Numbered from the stretch's first letter, positions 53,582 to 61,771 are shown. The stretch is 64,000 nt of DNA from Hyphomicrobiales bacterium (GCA_021775875.1 JAJFHA010000022.1:62001-126000); one strand, 5' to 3'. A program made the numbers and translations. Notes: a model not told the origin generated them from the letters alone.

Positions 53582-54879
53582 AACCAGAAACCAGCCCCCT
53601 GCCGATCCCGAAATCCCGTGAGGACCTCGCGGCGCATCAAAGCCGACGTAAAAGGGTGGCGGTGGAAAATGCCAAACGCTCAAAATTCTGGCAGGGCAAG
53701 CTCGACCATATCAACATGGACTATCTGGACCAGCCGGAGGAATGGGCGAAAATCCCGATCCTTCACAAAGATACATTGCGGGAAATTGCCGACGATAATT
53801 TCTTCGATACCTTCTGCATCGCGCCGCGCTCCGAGATCAGCGAGTTTTGGCGCTCCGGTGGATCAACCGGAAAACCGCTTTTTTACCCACGCACCTTTGA
53901 AGACATAAAATACGCCATGGCCGCCTTTGGCCGTTCTTATGAAATGATGGAAGTTACACCGGACGATGTCGCCCATAACAGCTTCCCGCTGGGCATCCAC
54001 CCGGCTGGCCATATGTGGGGGCGCTCCGCCAGCCTTCACGGCGTCGGCGTCAATTGGTCCGGTGCCGGATCAGGAACTCCCTCCGCTATGCAACTGGCCC
54101 TGCTTGATATGATGCAACCCTCGATCTGGATGGGGATGCCAAGCTTCGGGCTTCATCTCGCCAATCTGGCGGAAGAAAAAGGCATCAACCTGGCGTCCGG
54201 CAGCGTCAAGAAAATACTTACTTCGGCCGAACCCTTGTCAAACGCCAAACGTGAAAAGCTGGAACGCCAATGGGGCGCAAAGGTGTTTGATAGTTTCGGC
54301 ATGACCGAATGTTCGCTGATGGGGTCCCAATCCGTGCATCACGATGGTCTTGTTATGTGGACCGACATGGCCTTCATCGAAGTGCTTGATGAAGACACCC
54401 TCGAACCGCTCGCCGAAGACAAACAGGGCACCCTGGTCATGACGTCCCTGATGACCAATAACGCCACCCCGTTTCTGCGCTGGAACGCCGGCGACATCGT
54501 CACCTGGCACGATCAAAGCGCCGCGACTGATGCCTATTCCGTCTTTCCCATGATCCGCCACGCCCATCGCACGGCAGGCTTTTTCAAGGTGCGCGGCGTC
54601 AACATCAACCATTCCGAATTTGAAGACTTGATGTTCACCCAGCCCCAATTGGCGGAATTCACCCTGTCGGCTGAAAACCGGGGTGATGCTGATATTCTGC
54701 ATCTCCGCGTCGAATTGACCAAAGGAAGCGATCCGACCCGCGAAACCTCTTACCTGTCCGATCTGGTCAAAGGCACCTTTGAGGTAACCCCGGAAATCAA
54801 CATTCTGGAGCGCGGAACGATTGGCGCTGAGTTTGAAAAAACCATCAAGGCACAACGGTTTTCCGACAATAGAGGTTAG
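53578..54879 (+). CDS. Phenylacetate-CoA ligase-like adenylate-forming enzyme
   Basis: A 433-residue member of the PaaK-like branch of the ANL superfamily. The AMP-binding P-loop is WRSGGSTGKPLFYPRT (about residues 98-113), followed by FDSFGMTECSLMGSQ (A5-type motif) and FLRWNAGDIVTWHD. The C-terminal lid has FFKVRGVNINHSEFEDL. Such enzymes activate aromatic or other carboxylic acids as CoA thioesters. It is translationally coupled to the two QueG-like genes, so a CoA-activated acid is likely their shared substrate or product. Confidence 0.9.
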   Translation: MKPETSPLPIPKSREDLAAHQSRRKRVAVENAKRSKFWQGKLDHINMDYLDQPEEWAKIPILHKDTLREIADDNFFDTFCIAPRSEISEFWRSGGSTGKPLFYPRTFEDIKYAMAAFGRSYEMMEVTPDDVAHNSFPLGIHPAGHMWGRSASLHGVGVNWSGAGSGTPSAMQLALLDMMQPSIWMGMPSFGLHLANLAEEKGINLASGSVKKILTSAEPLSNAKREKLERQWGAKVFDSFGMTECSLMGSQSVHHDGLVMWTDMAFIEVLDEDTLEPLAEDKQGTLVMTSLMTNNATPFLRWNAGDIVTWHDQSAATDAYSVFPMIRHAHRTAGFFKVRGVNINHSEFEDLMFTQPQLAEFTLSAENRGDADILHLRVELTKGSDPTRETSYLSDLVKGTFEVTPEINILERGTIGAEFEKTIKAQRFSDNRG

Positions 54880-54903
54880 TTCAGGGGCCACGGCGTCACG
54901 ACA

Positions 54904-56028
54904 TCACGGCGTCAATATCTGCCGGAGGGCTTTGCTGGCTGCCATACGTTCCAGGGCAATATTGATGTCGCCAATCGGCATCCGGTGGGTGATCAGTTTT
55001 TCAACCGGAAAGCGCCCGGCTTTGTACAATTCAACAAATTTGGGAATGTCATCCGCTGAATTGCAGCTCCCCATATAAGAACCATGGATGGTTTTGGCGC
55101 CGGTGACATGCGCCGCGACATCCAGTGAAAACGGCGTTGCCGGGTTGACCAACCCGACAGTTATTACCCTGCCGCCGCGCTTCGCTGAAGCATAGGCAGT
55201 TTCAAACGCGCCAAGAATGCCAGCCGTCTCCAGAGCGCAATCAACCCCGCCGCCGGTCAATTCCAGAATTTCATCTGCCGCCAACGCGCCGCCCAAAACC
55301 GTGTCGGTCGCGCCCAGTTCTTTTGCAGTTTCAAGCTTGGCTTCGTCTATATCTACAGCGATAATGCGGCTTGCACCCGCAAGCTGCGCACCGAGAATGG
55401 CGCTGGCACCGACCCCGCCAATACCAACAATCGCAACCATTTCGCCTGCCTGAATGTTGCCCGTATTGATAACGCTGCCAGCCCCGCACATGACGGCGCA
55501 ACCAAACAGGGCGGCAATTTCCGGCGGCAGATCGTTATCTACTTTCACCAACGAATGCTCGGATACAATCGCCATCTCGGCAAAAGCGGACAGCCCCATA
55601 TGATGGTGAATAGTTTCACCATTGATCGAAAGCCGCGGCGGTCCGCTGAGCAAAGCCCCGGCCCGGTTCGCGGCCAACCCCGGTTCGCAGAGATAGGTCC
55701 GCCCTTCTTCGCAACATGGGCAAACGCCACAACTTGGCTGATACACAAGCACCACCTGATCGCCCGGCGAGACCTGCATAACCCCATCGCCAACTTCCTC
55801 GACAATCCCGCTTGCCTCATGGCCCGGCACAATCGGCATCGGCCATGCCCTGACCCCGGTAATGACAGACAAATCGGAACGACAAAGACTGGCCGCGTTG
55901 ATCCGCACCAATACTTCATGGGCATTGGGTCCAGCGGCATCGATGGTCTCGATTTTCAAAGGCAGGCTATCGGAAAAAGGCCGCGCAATTGTGCAGGTAT
56001 CAAGGACGGCCGCCTTGAAACTGATCAT
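54904..56028 (-). CDS. Zinc-dependent MDR alcohol dehydrogenase
   Basis: A 374-residue medium-chain dehydrogenase. Catalytic-zinc ligands are Cys48-region (ASLCRSDLSVITG) and GHEASGIVEEVGDG; the structural-zinc loop CGVCPCCEEGRTYLC is intact. The NAD site is AIVGIGGVGASAILGAQLAG. This is the class III/benzyl-alcohol-like layout. It converges on the ligase operon and is preceded by the agmatinase-like gene (4-base overlap). Confidence 0.93.
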   Translation of the reverse strand: MISFKAAVLDTCTIARPFSDSLPLKIETIDAAGPNAHEVLVRINAASLCRSDLSVITGVRAWPMPIVPGHEASGIVEEVGDGVMQVSPGDQVVLVYQPSCGVCPCCEEGRTYLCEPGLAANRAGALLSGPPRLSINGETIHHHMGLSAFAEMAIVSEHSLVKVDNDLPPEIAALFGCAVMCGAGSVINTGNIQAGEMVAIVGIGGVGASAILGAQLAGASRIIAVDIDEAKLETAKELGATDTVLGGALAADEILELTGGGVDCALETAGILGAFETAYASAKRGGRVITVGLVNPATPFSLDVAAHVTGAKTIHGSYMGSCNSADDIPKFVELYKAGRFPVEKLITHRMPIGDINIALERMAASKALRQILTP

Positions 56029-56975
56029 GCCGTGTCCCTGGCAACAATACCAAGTGCGTTGACGATGAGCCGCGCAGCGACAAGCGCACCAAGATCATCA
56101 ACATCCATATCGGGCATGAATTCAACAATATTGAACCCGGCAATACGCCCCTTTTTTCCGACCCCATGGATCATATCAACCACGTCCCAATAGGAAAGTC
56201 CGCCCGGTGCGCGACCGATAACGCCGGGCATAATTGCTGGATCAAGCCCATCGCAATCGAGCGCGATCACCACATTTGCACCGTCCGGAATGAGATCAAT
56301 GACCCCGCCAAGGCCATCGTCATGGACATCACGTGCATCGATAAATTCGACACCCCATGCAAGCGCGTCAGCAACATCCTCCGGGCGCGCCGAGCCGATG
56401 CCGCGACGACCAACCTGAATGATATTCTTGACATGCCCCATTTCCGACGCCCGCCGCATAGTGGAACTCAAGCCCCAGCGCTCGCCATGCACTTCATCGC
56501 GCCAATCGATATGGGCATCGATTTGCAGGATCGTGATATCGCCCCGTCCCTCAAACGCCTGAAGCACTGGCGTTGGAACGGAATCATCGCCGCCAATGAC
56601 AATCGGCACTGCGTGCTGATCGAGAATTGAGTTGACCGAAGCGCGGATCATATCCCGGTTCGCTTTGCTATCATCTTCGCCGCAATCCAGATTACCACAA
56701 TCAACCGCGCTGACCTGACCATCGGGGAAAATCTGCCCATCCAGATCGAAATCATGATGCAGCAAATTCCCGGCATAGGGCGCGATCGCATTGCGGATCG
56801 CTTCCGGCGCACTTGCACAATACGCCCCGGCGGCTTCATACGGTGACGCTGTAGGAACCCCGACTATAGCTAAACCCGCGCCCGCCAAATCGGTGATATT
56901 CCCTTTTGGCAGGCCTAAAAATGTTTCAACTTTATCCGTGCCAAATACATCGGCCACGCTCTTCAAACTGGTCAT
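56025..56975 (-). CDS. Agmatinase/ureohydrolase-family protein
   Basis: A 316-residue arginase-fold protein. Metal motifs are GGDDSVPTPVLQAF, DAHIDWRDEVHGE and ALDCDGLDPAIMPG. In typical agmatinases the first motif reads GGDHS; the His ligand is Asp here, and the other ligands are present. The enzyme probably releases urea from a guanidino compound, but the substrate may not be agmatine. Coupled to the dehydrogenase gene; divergent from the aspartate-dehydrogenase-like gene. Confidence 0.88.
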   Translation of the reverse strand: MTSLKSVADVFGTDKVETFLGLPKGNITDLAGAGLAIVGVPTASPYEAAGAYCASAPEAIRNAIAPYAGNLLHHDFDLDGQIFPDGQVSAVDCGNLDCGEDDSKANRDMIRASVNSILDQHAVPIVIGGDDSVPTPVLQAFEGRGDITILQIDAHIDWRDEVHGERWGLSSTMRRASEMGHVKNIIQVGRRGIGSARPEDVADALAWGVEFIDARDVHDDGLGGVIDLIPDGANVVIALDCDGLDPAIMPGVIGRAPGGLSYWDVVDMIHGVGKKGRIAGFNIVEFMPDMDVDDLGALVAARLIVNALGIVARDTA

Positions 56976-57000
56976 GACACCTCCTGAAATTGAGCTGCAA

Positions 57001-57018
57001 TTCGATACCTAAATCGAA
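57001..57018. promoter_or_regulatory. Palindrome in the agmatinase/AspDH divergent gap
   Basis: TTCGATACCTAAATCGAA is a perfect inverted repeat with 6-base arms and a 6-base centre. It lies 26 bases ahead of the agmatinase start in the 110-base gap. A GAGCTGC motif occurs twice around it (56992-56998 and 57043-57049). A bound regulator would affect both genes; none is encoded next to it. Confidence 0.4.
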
Positions 57019-57085
57019 CCAAAAGCAAGACGCTGCATTGGTGAGCTGCTACATTCATCAATGACTAAACGTAGCAAAATCTTTC

Positions 57086-57901
57086 ATGAGCAATCCAGAC
57101 ATGGGAAAAAAACTGAACGTCGCAATTATCGGCTTTGGCGCAATTGGAGCATATGTTGCTGAGAACCTGGTTGATGACGAAGCGATCAACCTTGTCGGGT
57201 TTCTCTGCCGTGAAGGACGAGAAGAAATTGCGGCACAAATTGTGCCCGGAATAGATGCGGCATCCACCCTTTCAGATTTTTCAATTGCCCCCGATCTGAT
57301 CGCTGATTGCGGCGGCCATGCAGCTTTGCGCGTTCATGGCCCGGCGATTTTGCGCCAGGGCATCGATCTCGCGACCATATCAATCGGCGCATTGGCAGAC
57401 GCCGACCTCGCGGTCGAACTGGAAAATGCAGCACTGGCAGGCAACGCCAGGTTGCTTTTGGCGAGCGGGTCTGTCGGCGCTCTCGATATCATTTCAGCGA
57501 TCATGATCGGTGGGCTGGACGAGATTGTTTATCGCGGCCGCAAACCTCCAGCGGGCTGGAAAGGGTCGCCCGCTGAACAGGTGCTTGATCTGGATAATCT
57601 GTCAGAAGCCGCAATCCATTTCGCAGGCAGCGCCCGCGAAGCCGCTTTGCAATATCCAAAAAACGCCAATGTCGCCGCCGCCGTCGCGCTTGCCGGGCCG
57701 GGCCTTGATGCGACCCGCGTTGAGCTGATTGCCGACCCGGCAGTTACCCGCAACATCCACGAAATCGAAGCCATGGGAGCGTTCGGTAAAATGCAATTCC
57801 GGGTTGAAGCCAACCCGTTCCCGGATAATCCGAAATCATCCATGCTGGCGGCCATGAGCATGGTCTCCACGATCCGGAAATATTGCGCACTCGTTGCGTG
57901 A
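57086..57901 (+). CDS. Aspartate dehydrogenase-like NAD(P)-dependent enzyme
   Basis: A 271-residue L-aspartate dehydrogenase family (NadX) protein. The Rossmann motif is VAIIGFGAIGAYVAENL (about residues 12-28), then LIADCGGHAALRVHGP and the catalytic-domain SGSVGALDIISAI, plus PKNANVAAAVALAG near the C-terminus. True members oxidise aspartate to iminoaspartate for NAD synthesis or amino-acid catabolism. No nadA or nadC is nearby, and the location beside an agmatinase and dehydrogenases suggests a catabolic amine substrate. Confidence 0.88.
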   Translation: MSNPDMGKKLNVAIIGFGAIGAYVAENLVDDEAINLVGFLCREGREEIAAQIVPGIDAASTLSDFSIAPDLIADCGGHAALRVHGPAILRQGIDLATISIGALADADLAVELENAALAGNARLLLASGSVGALDIISAIMIGGLDEIVYRGRKPPAGWKGSPAEQVLDLDNLSEAAIHFAGSAREAALQYPKNANVAAAVALAGPGLDATRVELIADPAVTRNIHEIEAMGAFGKMQFRVEANPFPDNPKSSMLAAMSMVSTIRKYCALVA

Positions 57902-57988
57902 GGGTGGCACGGCACATAATCTCCATTGATTATTAACTTGATGGATATATGTAGATTTACTCATATATACTAATAGTTGTGGTTTCTA

Positions 57989-59062
57989 ATGCAAAATCAA
58001 CTCACTGACTTAGCCCGCGTAACCTCAGGCGATAAACGCCGCGAATTGATGCGCTCGATCGCTGACATTTTTGTGGCCCAGGCGGAAGATTATTCGGACC
58101 GGGAACTATACCTGTTCGGCGAGGTTTTCACCAGGCTGTTGAGCAAAGTCGATAGCAAAGACCGGGCACAATTATCTCACACAATTGCAGCTATCAAACA
58201 GACCCCGCATGACCTGGCGATTGCACTTGCCCATGATGAAATTTCTGTGGCAGAGCCGGTCCTGGAATTTTCTCCGGTCTTGACCGATGAAGATCTGGTA
58301 AAAATCGCCAATTCAAGCGCAATCGGACACCGTCTCGCCATATCAAAACGTTCCAATCTCAGCGCACAGGTTACCGATGCTCTCATAATCCATGGCGAAC
58401 AATCGGTCATGTGTTCTGTAACAAGCAATGAGGCAGCAAAAATTTCCGACGAAGGCTTCGACAGCCTTATACGGCACGCAGAAAACTACAGCGATTTATG
58501 TGAACGGCTTGCCCACCGTACCGATATGTCCGTTCAAATGCTGAGACGTATTATACCACTGGTTCCCGCGAGCGCGAGGGACAGGTTAGTGGCTCTCATA
58601 GACGCACAAGGTGACGACGTTCTGGATGATCTGATCGAAGAGGCCGGTCAATTGACCAAGACAGCAGTGCTCGACAACAGGAAAGAGCGTTTTAATGCTC
58701 GCATATTGTTAGACGACATCTGCGCCGGTCATAGACAACTTAATCCCGTCATCGAATTTCTCAGCGATGAAGACCGGCCGATGGATGTGAGCATGATACT
58801 CGCCAGAATTGCAGAGTTTCCAGAGAAATCCGTATCCAGTGCCCTGATGAATATGAATGGCCAGGCCATCGCCGTCTTGTGCCGCACGCTTGAAATTTCG
58901 GACAAAGCATTTTCGGCCATAGCCAAAATGCGCTGCAAACGTTTTCATCTGCCTAGTTCCATGGCCGATCGGTTGTCACAAGAATTTGCGGCTATTGATA
59001 TGAAGACGGCGCATCGTACATTGCGCTTTTCCAAGGTCAAGAACGGTCTCACTACCGCCTGA
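57989..59062 (+). CDS. DUF2336 domain protein
   Basis: A 357-residue DUF2336 protein, all-helical with HEAT-like repeats (LVKIANSSAIGHRLAISKRSNLSAQVTDALIIHG is one clear repeat at about residues 100-135). The family is almost confined to Alphaproteobacteria; one studied member has been linked to cyclic di-GMP or cell-cycle signalling, but most are unknown. It is the last clear host gene before the prophage. Confidence 0.88.
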   Translation: MQNQLTDLARVTSGDKRRELMRSIADIFVAQAEDYSDRELYLFGEVFTRLLSKVDSKDRAQLSHTIAAIKQTPHDLAIALAHDEISVAEPVLEFSPVLTDEDLVKIANSSAIGHRLAISKRSNLSAQVTDALIIHGEQSVMCSVTSNEAAKISDEGFDSLIRHAENYSDLCERLAHRTDMSVQMLRRIIPLVPASARDRLVALIDAQGDDVLDDLIEEAGQLTKTAVLDNRKERFNARILLDDICAGHRQLNPVIEFLSDEDRPMDVSMILARIAEFPEKSVSSALMNMNGQAIAVLCRTLEISDKAFSAIAKMRCKRFHLPSSMADRLSQEFAAIDMKTAHRTLRFSKVKNGLTTA

Positions 59063-59092
59063 TACACCCGTCAGATCTTTGTCTACTTTGCT

Positions 59093-59281
59093 ATGACACG
59101 AGTTTTGAGCTCAAATCAGGCCTGTTTTCAGTGTATTAAGCGGCAGCGAGCCACCGGAGACGGAGTTCTATTCATGCTGGCCCACGCCCACGACGGGCAT
59201 GAGTGGCAACCAGTACAAATGGAAGACCGGCCGGATGGGTTGATATTCCATGCCCACACGGATCAAGTCAGTGTTGTTTGA
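59093..59281 (+). CDS. Possible small or truncated host gene at the prophage edge
   Basis: A 62-codon frame starting 30 bases after the DUF2336 stop. It has ACFQCIKRQRAT and HEWQPVQMEDRPDGLIFHAHT but no recognisable family and no clear ribosome site. Its stop (TGA at 59279-59281) falls inside the region where the prophage left end must lie, so it may be a host gene cut by the insertion, or chance. Confidence 0.3.
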   Translation: MTRVLSSNQACFQCIKRQRATGDGVLFMLAHAHDGHEWQPVQMEDRPDGLIFHAHTDQVSVV

Positions 59282-59298
59282 CACTTAAAGTTGGAGTG

Positions 59299-59363
59299 GG
59301 CGGGATTATCCGGTAATAGGCGGGATTGAGCGGGAAAGCCAAAGAGATCAAGGGATTATCCGA
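59299..59363. repeat. Phased GGGATTATCCG iterons, candidate transposase-binding sites of the prophage left end
   Basis: GGGATTATCCG occurs exactly at 59302-59312 and 59352-59362, with a related GGGATTGAGCG at 59322-59332. Spacings are 20 and 30 bases, close to whole helical turns, so the sites face the same side of DNA. Mu-like phages carry several transposase sites at the left end ahead of cargo and the repressor, which fits this position. The exact terminus, expected to begin TG, is not resolved: candidates lie between 59272 and 59298. Confidence 0.5.
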
Positions 59364-59592
59364 GGCCAGGCACCCCAAAACGGATTTTTCGTTTGTCGCA
59401 TAAGACTGGAATTCTCACTCGAAATAGCAGCGCCGACAAAAAATGGCGCTCCATCCTTTGAGGGTTTTGAGAGGCCTTCGAAGGGATATTTCGACGGTTG
59501 CTAGCAGATTGAAAAACAACAGATATTGGATTTGAAGCACAGCTGAAAAAGGCCGGCGTTTTTTTGTTCGGTCGGCAGGGAAAAGCAATTGG

Positions 59593-59615
59593 AACTCGGA
59601 CATCGTGTCCGAGTT
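59593..59615. repeat. AACTCGGACA palindrome with an extra half copy
   Basis: Perfect hairpin AACTCGGACA-TCG-TGTCCGAGTT at 59593-59615; the same half-site recurs at 59701-59710, 28 bases after which the minus-strand cargo gene ends. It may be an operator, transcript terminator or further end-binding site. The remainder of the 447-base stretch 59282-59728 has no supported gene. Confidence 0.55.
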
Positions 59616-59728
59616 GGGTGTACCAGCTATTTTGGACACTAAAATCACCAATAAAACATACAGTTAGGTGAAGTGGGGAGATGGTGTAGCAGCCGAATTA
59701 AACTCGGACACGATTCCGGCCAGCGCTT

Positions 59729-60133
59729 CTATCTGTTCGGGATATCTTCAGGCGCAGTTGGCCACCAGATGGCGAGTGTACGGAGCATGGCTGAAGCCTG
59801 TTGGGCATCCACAGGACGCTGGTTCCACAATGCATTGCGTAGAATAGTGAAACGGTCGGAGCCGTCAGGCCGGGTGAACTGACACTGAAGGCTTGTTCTG
59901 AGTGGGACGCCGTAGGCATTGGATGCGTCAAACAGCAGATCAGCAACCACAATATTCGGATTGCCAAGGCTACCGGTCCTGGAACCGACGAGATTGAAAG
60001 TGGCAGGTGCGCGCATTATTGACTTTGCGGCTTCCACGCACGCGGCTTCGAGTTGCGTTTTAACCTCCGCAGCGTGGGCTTCGCCGAAGGTAAAGACCAA
60101 TCCAATCAACAATGCAACAATTCTCGTCCTCAT
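59729..60133 (-). CDS. Exported cargo protein near the prophage left end
   Basis: A 134-residue protein with a signal peptide (MRTRIVALLIGLVFTFGEAHA, cleavage at about residue 21). The mature part has LEAACVEAAKSIMRAPATFNL, a pair of Cys, VADLLFDASNAYGVPLRTSLQCQF and a C-terminal helical part. I do not recognise a characterised family. Between the phage end and the repressor, on the repressor's strand, it may be expressed in the lysogen and alter the host. Confidence 0.75.
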   Translation of the reverse strand: MRTRIVALLIGLVFTFGEAHAAEVKTQLEAACVEAAKSIMRAPATFNLVGSRTGSLGNPNIVVADLLFDASNAYGVPLRTSLQCQFTRPDGSDRFTILRNALWNQRPVDAQQASAMLRTLAIWWPTAPEDIPNR

Positions 60134-60136
60134 AGA

Positions 60137-60928
60137 TTAAACCCCGAATAGCTCGTTGACGGTCATGACGTGGTGGATCGCGGAGACCTTATCGCCTGTG
60201 AATTCCACCTCCGCTTCGGGATTATATTGGCGAGTAACAATCCTGTCATTTGTGTGGCTGACCAATTCTTTCAACCATGCGGTTACAGGTGCAGCCTCGT
60301 GATTGCGCGTCTGAACAACAACGATGTCGCCAGCGCGAATCGGACGGCCCGGATGAACAAAAACAATATCACCTGCGTGAAAGCGCGGTTCCATAGATGT
60401 GCCAATAATATGGAGAGCGTATGCGCCGACGGCACCCCGCAACCCAGCAGGCCGCTCAATATGGTCAATCACATTATCGTCGATGGCTATAGCGCCAGCA
60501 AGGGACGCAGCAGCGGTGCCGTAAACAGGAACACTTGAACCTGTCACTCGGTGCTCCCAATTAAGATTATGGGCTGATCCCTCTTCCAGCTGCTGCCTCT
60601 TTTGAGAGCGGGCTGCGGCTTCCTTCAATTCTTCCATCTCTAACTCAAATGCAAGTTCAACGCTATCTGGAGCGGCCTGGCGCAGCAGAGCCAGACTTGT
60701 CGGGCGAGGTTGCCGACGGCCAGACCTGTAATTGTCTATTGAAGGAAGAGAGACCTTCATTATCTCAGCAGCTTTCGAACGACCGCCCACCCCTTCGACA
60801 GCAATCGTAATTTGATGAGCCAACATCCTTTTTTCCGCGTCGATTTTTTCCCATAACGACTCATATTTATGGACCGCTTTTAGGACTCGACGTTTCAACT
60901 TATCTCTATCAGATTCTTGTTTAGTCAA
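60137..60928 (-). CDS. S24-family phage repressor
   Basis: A 263-residue CI/LexA-like repressor. An N-terminal Xre-like helix-turn-helix (GGRSKAAEIMKVSLPSIDNYRSGRRQPRP, about residues 48-76) leads to a linker and a C-terminal S24 peptidase domain with the Ser of IIGTSMEPRFHAGDIVFV and the downstream Lys-containing VVVQ region. Such repressors hold the lysogen and self-cleave when RecA is activated. The 5' end uses TTG at 60928; a later start is possible. Divergent from the Ner-like gene. Confidence 0.88.
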   Translation of the reverse strand: MTKQESDRDKLKRRVLKAVHKYESLWEKIDAEKRMLAHQITIAVEGVGGRSKAAEIMKVSLPSIDNYRSGRRQPRPTSLALLRQAAPDSVELAFELEMEELKEAAARSQKRQQLEEGSAHNLNWEHRVTGSSVPVYGTAAASLAGAIAIDDNVIDHIERPAGLRGAVGAYALHIIGTSMEPRFHAGDIVFVHPGRPIRAGDIVVVQTRNHEAAPVTAWLKELVSHTNDRIVTRQYNPEAEVEFTGDKVSAIHHVMTVNELFGV

Positions 60929-60995
60929 TTTTTGTTTGCTTTTTCTGAGTTTTGTTTATAAATAGTGCACGTTTGTTGACTATTAGAGCATCAAT
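60929..60995. promoter_or_regulatory. Divergent operator/promoter region of the prophage
   Basis: A 67-base AT-rich gap between repressor and Ner-like genes. It contains repeated TTTGTTTG/TTTGTTTA/GTTTGTTG units. TAGTCAA at the repressor start and TTGACTA at 60977-60983 form a widely spaced inverted repeat. TATAAA near 60957 is a plausible -10 for rightward early transcription. Repressor and Ner would bind here to set lysis or lysogeny. Confidence 0.55.
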
Positions 60996-61292
60996 ATGAT
61001 ATCTGATGACCGTATCCTTGAGGCATTGAAAATCAAAGAGCGCCTTGCGCTTTTCGGTTTAACATTATCCGACGTGGACAGACTATACACCCTCGCCCCT
61101 AGCACCGCTCGCGTAACTCTGGTTCAGCCAAACAAGGCCGGCGAAAATGCGATCTCCGCTGCTCTCGGTATGCCTGCCAGTGATCTCTGGCCATCGCGCT
61201 ACCACAAAACCGGTCAACGAAGATCGCAACTTGATTATTCCCGCCCACCGACGCTTGCACAACGTCGAAAAGCTGCAGGGGCGCAGACATGA
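60996..61292 (+). CDS. Ner/Nlp-family phage regulator
   Basis: A 98-residue DNA-binding protein. The helix-turn-helix is IKERLALFGLTLSDVDRLYTLAPSTARVTL followed by GENAISAALGMPASDLWPSRY, the Mu Ner pattern ending in the conserved WPSRY. Ner turns down early and repressor transcription in Mu. Its stop overlaps the next start (ATGA). Confidence 0.88.
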   Translation: MISDDRILEALKIKERLALFGLTLSDVDRLYTLAPSTARVTLVQPNKAGENAISAALGMPASDLWPSRYHKTGQRRSQLDYSRPPTLAQRRKAAGAQT

Positions 61293-61771
61293 ATTCTGTC
61301 AGCAAGCCCGGTGCGGGCGGACCATTTCCATTCACTTCAATTTCACAGCGCAATCTGCCTCCCCGTGCAAATGCAGCGGATCGCGACCTGCCGGCAGGCG
61401 AACAACCAACTGTATCTCACATGGGTTATGGGCTGGCGGGTCGCGAAAGTGAATTTTACGATATCTTCGATGCTGCATTGAGCGGCGTTCATCACGGCTT
61501 CAATCACCTTTCAAAAACCGATATTGCGCACCCGCCGCATGAATGGTTCGACGCGGCCCTGGCTCGTCAAATCACCTACCATTTGATGGTCGAGCGATAC
61601 GGCATCCCCAAACGCAAAATTGTCAAAGAGCTGCAACGAACGCGAGACGCGATGCAGCGGGCGATGCGGAATGTCGAAGACAGGCTGATGGGCCCCGACT
61701 TTGCAAAATCATATGCCGAAATGGCGGCGCGCGCAGACGCAGCGCTCCAGCGGGCACGGGACGAGGAGTGA
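61289..61771 (+). CDS. Phage early protein, unknown function
   Basis: A 160-residue protein. The first 60 residues are Pro/Ala-rich. The rest is helical, with ALARQITYHLMVERYGIPKRKIVKELQRTRDAMQRAM, possibly a DNA-binding helix-turn-helix (RYGIPKRKIVKELQRTR). It overlaps the Ner-like gene and precedes the Cys-rich small gene. Mu-like phages carry several such uncharacterised early genes ahead of the transposase. Confidence 0.72.
   Translation: MNSVSKPGAGGPFPFTSISQRNLPPRANAADRDLPAGEQPTVSHMGYGLAGRESEFYDIFDAALSGVHHGFNHLSKTDIAHPPHEWFDAALARQITYHLMVERYGIPKRKIVKELQRTRDAMQRAMRNVEDRLMGPDFAKSYAEMAARADAALQRARDEE

Noticed and set aside
59063-59300. tRNA gene as prophage attachment site
   Set aside because: No cloverleaf-like sequence is present, and the genes to the right are of the transposing Mu type, which does not need a tRNA site.
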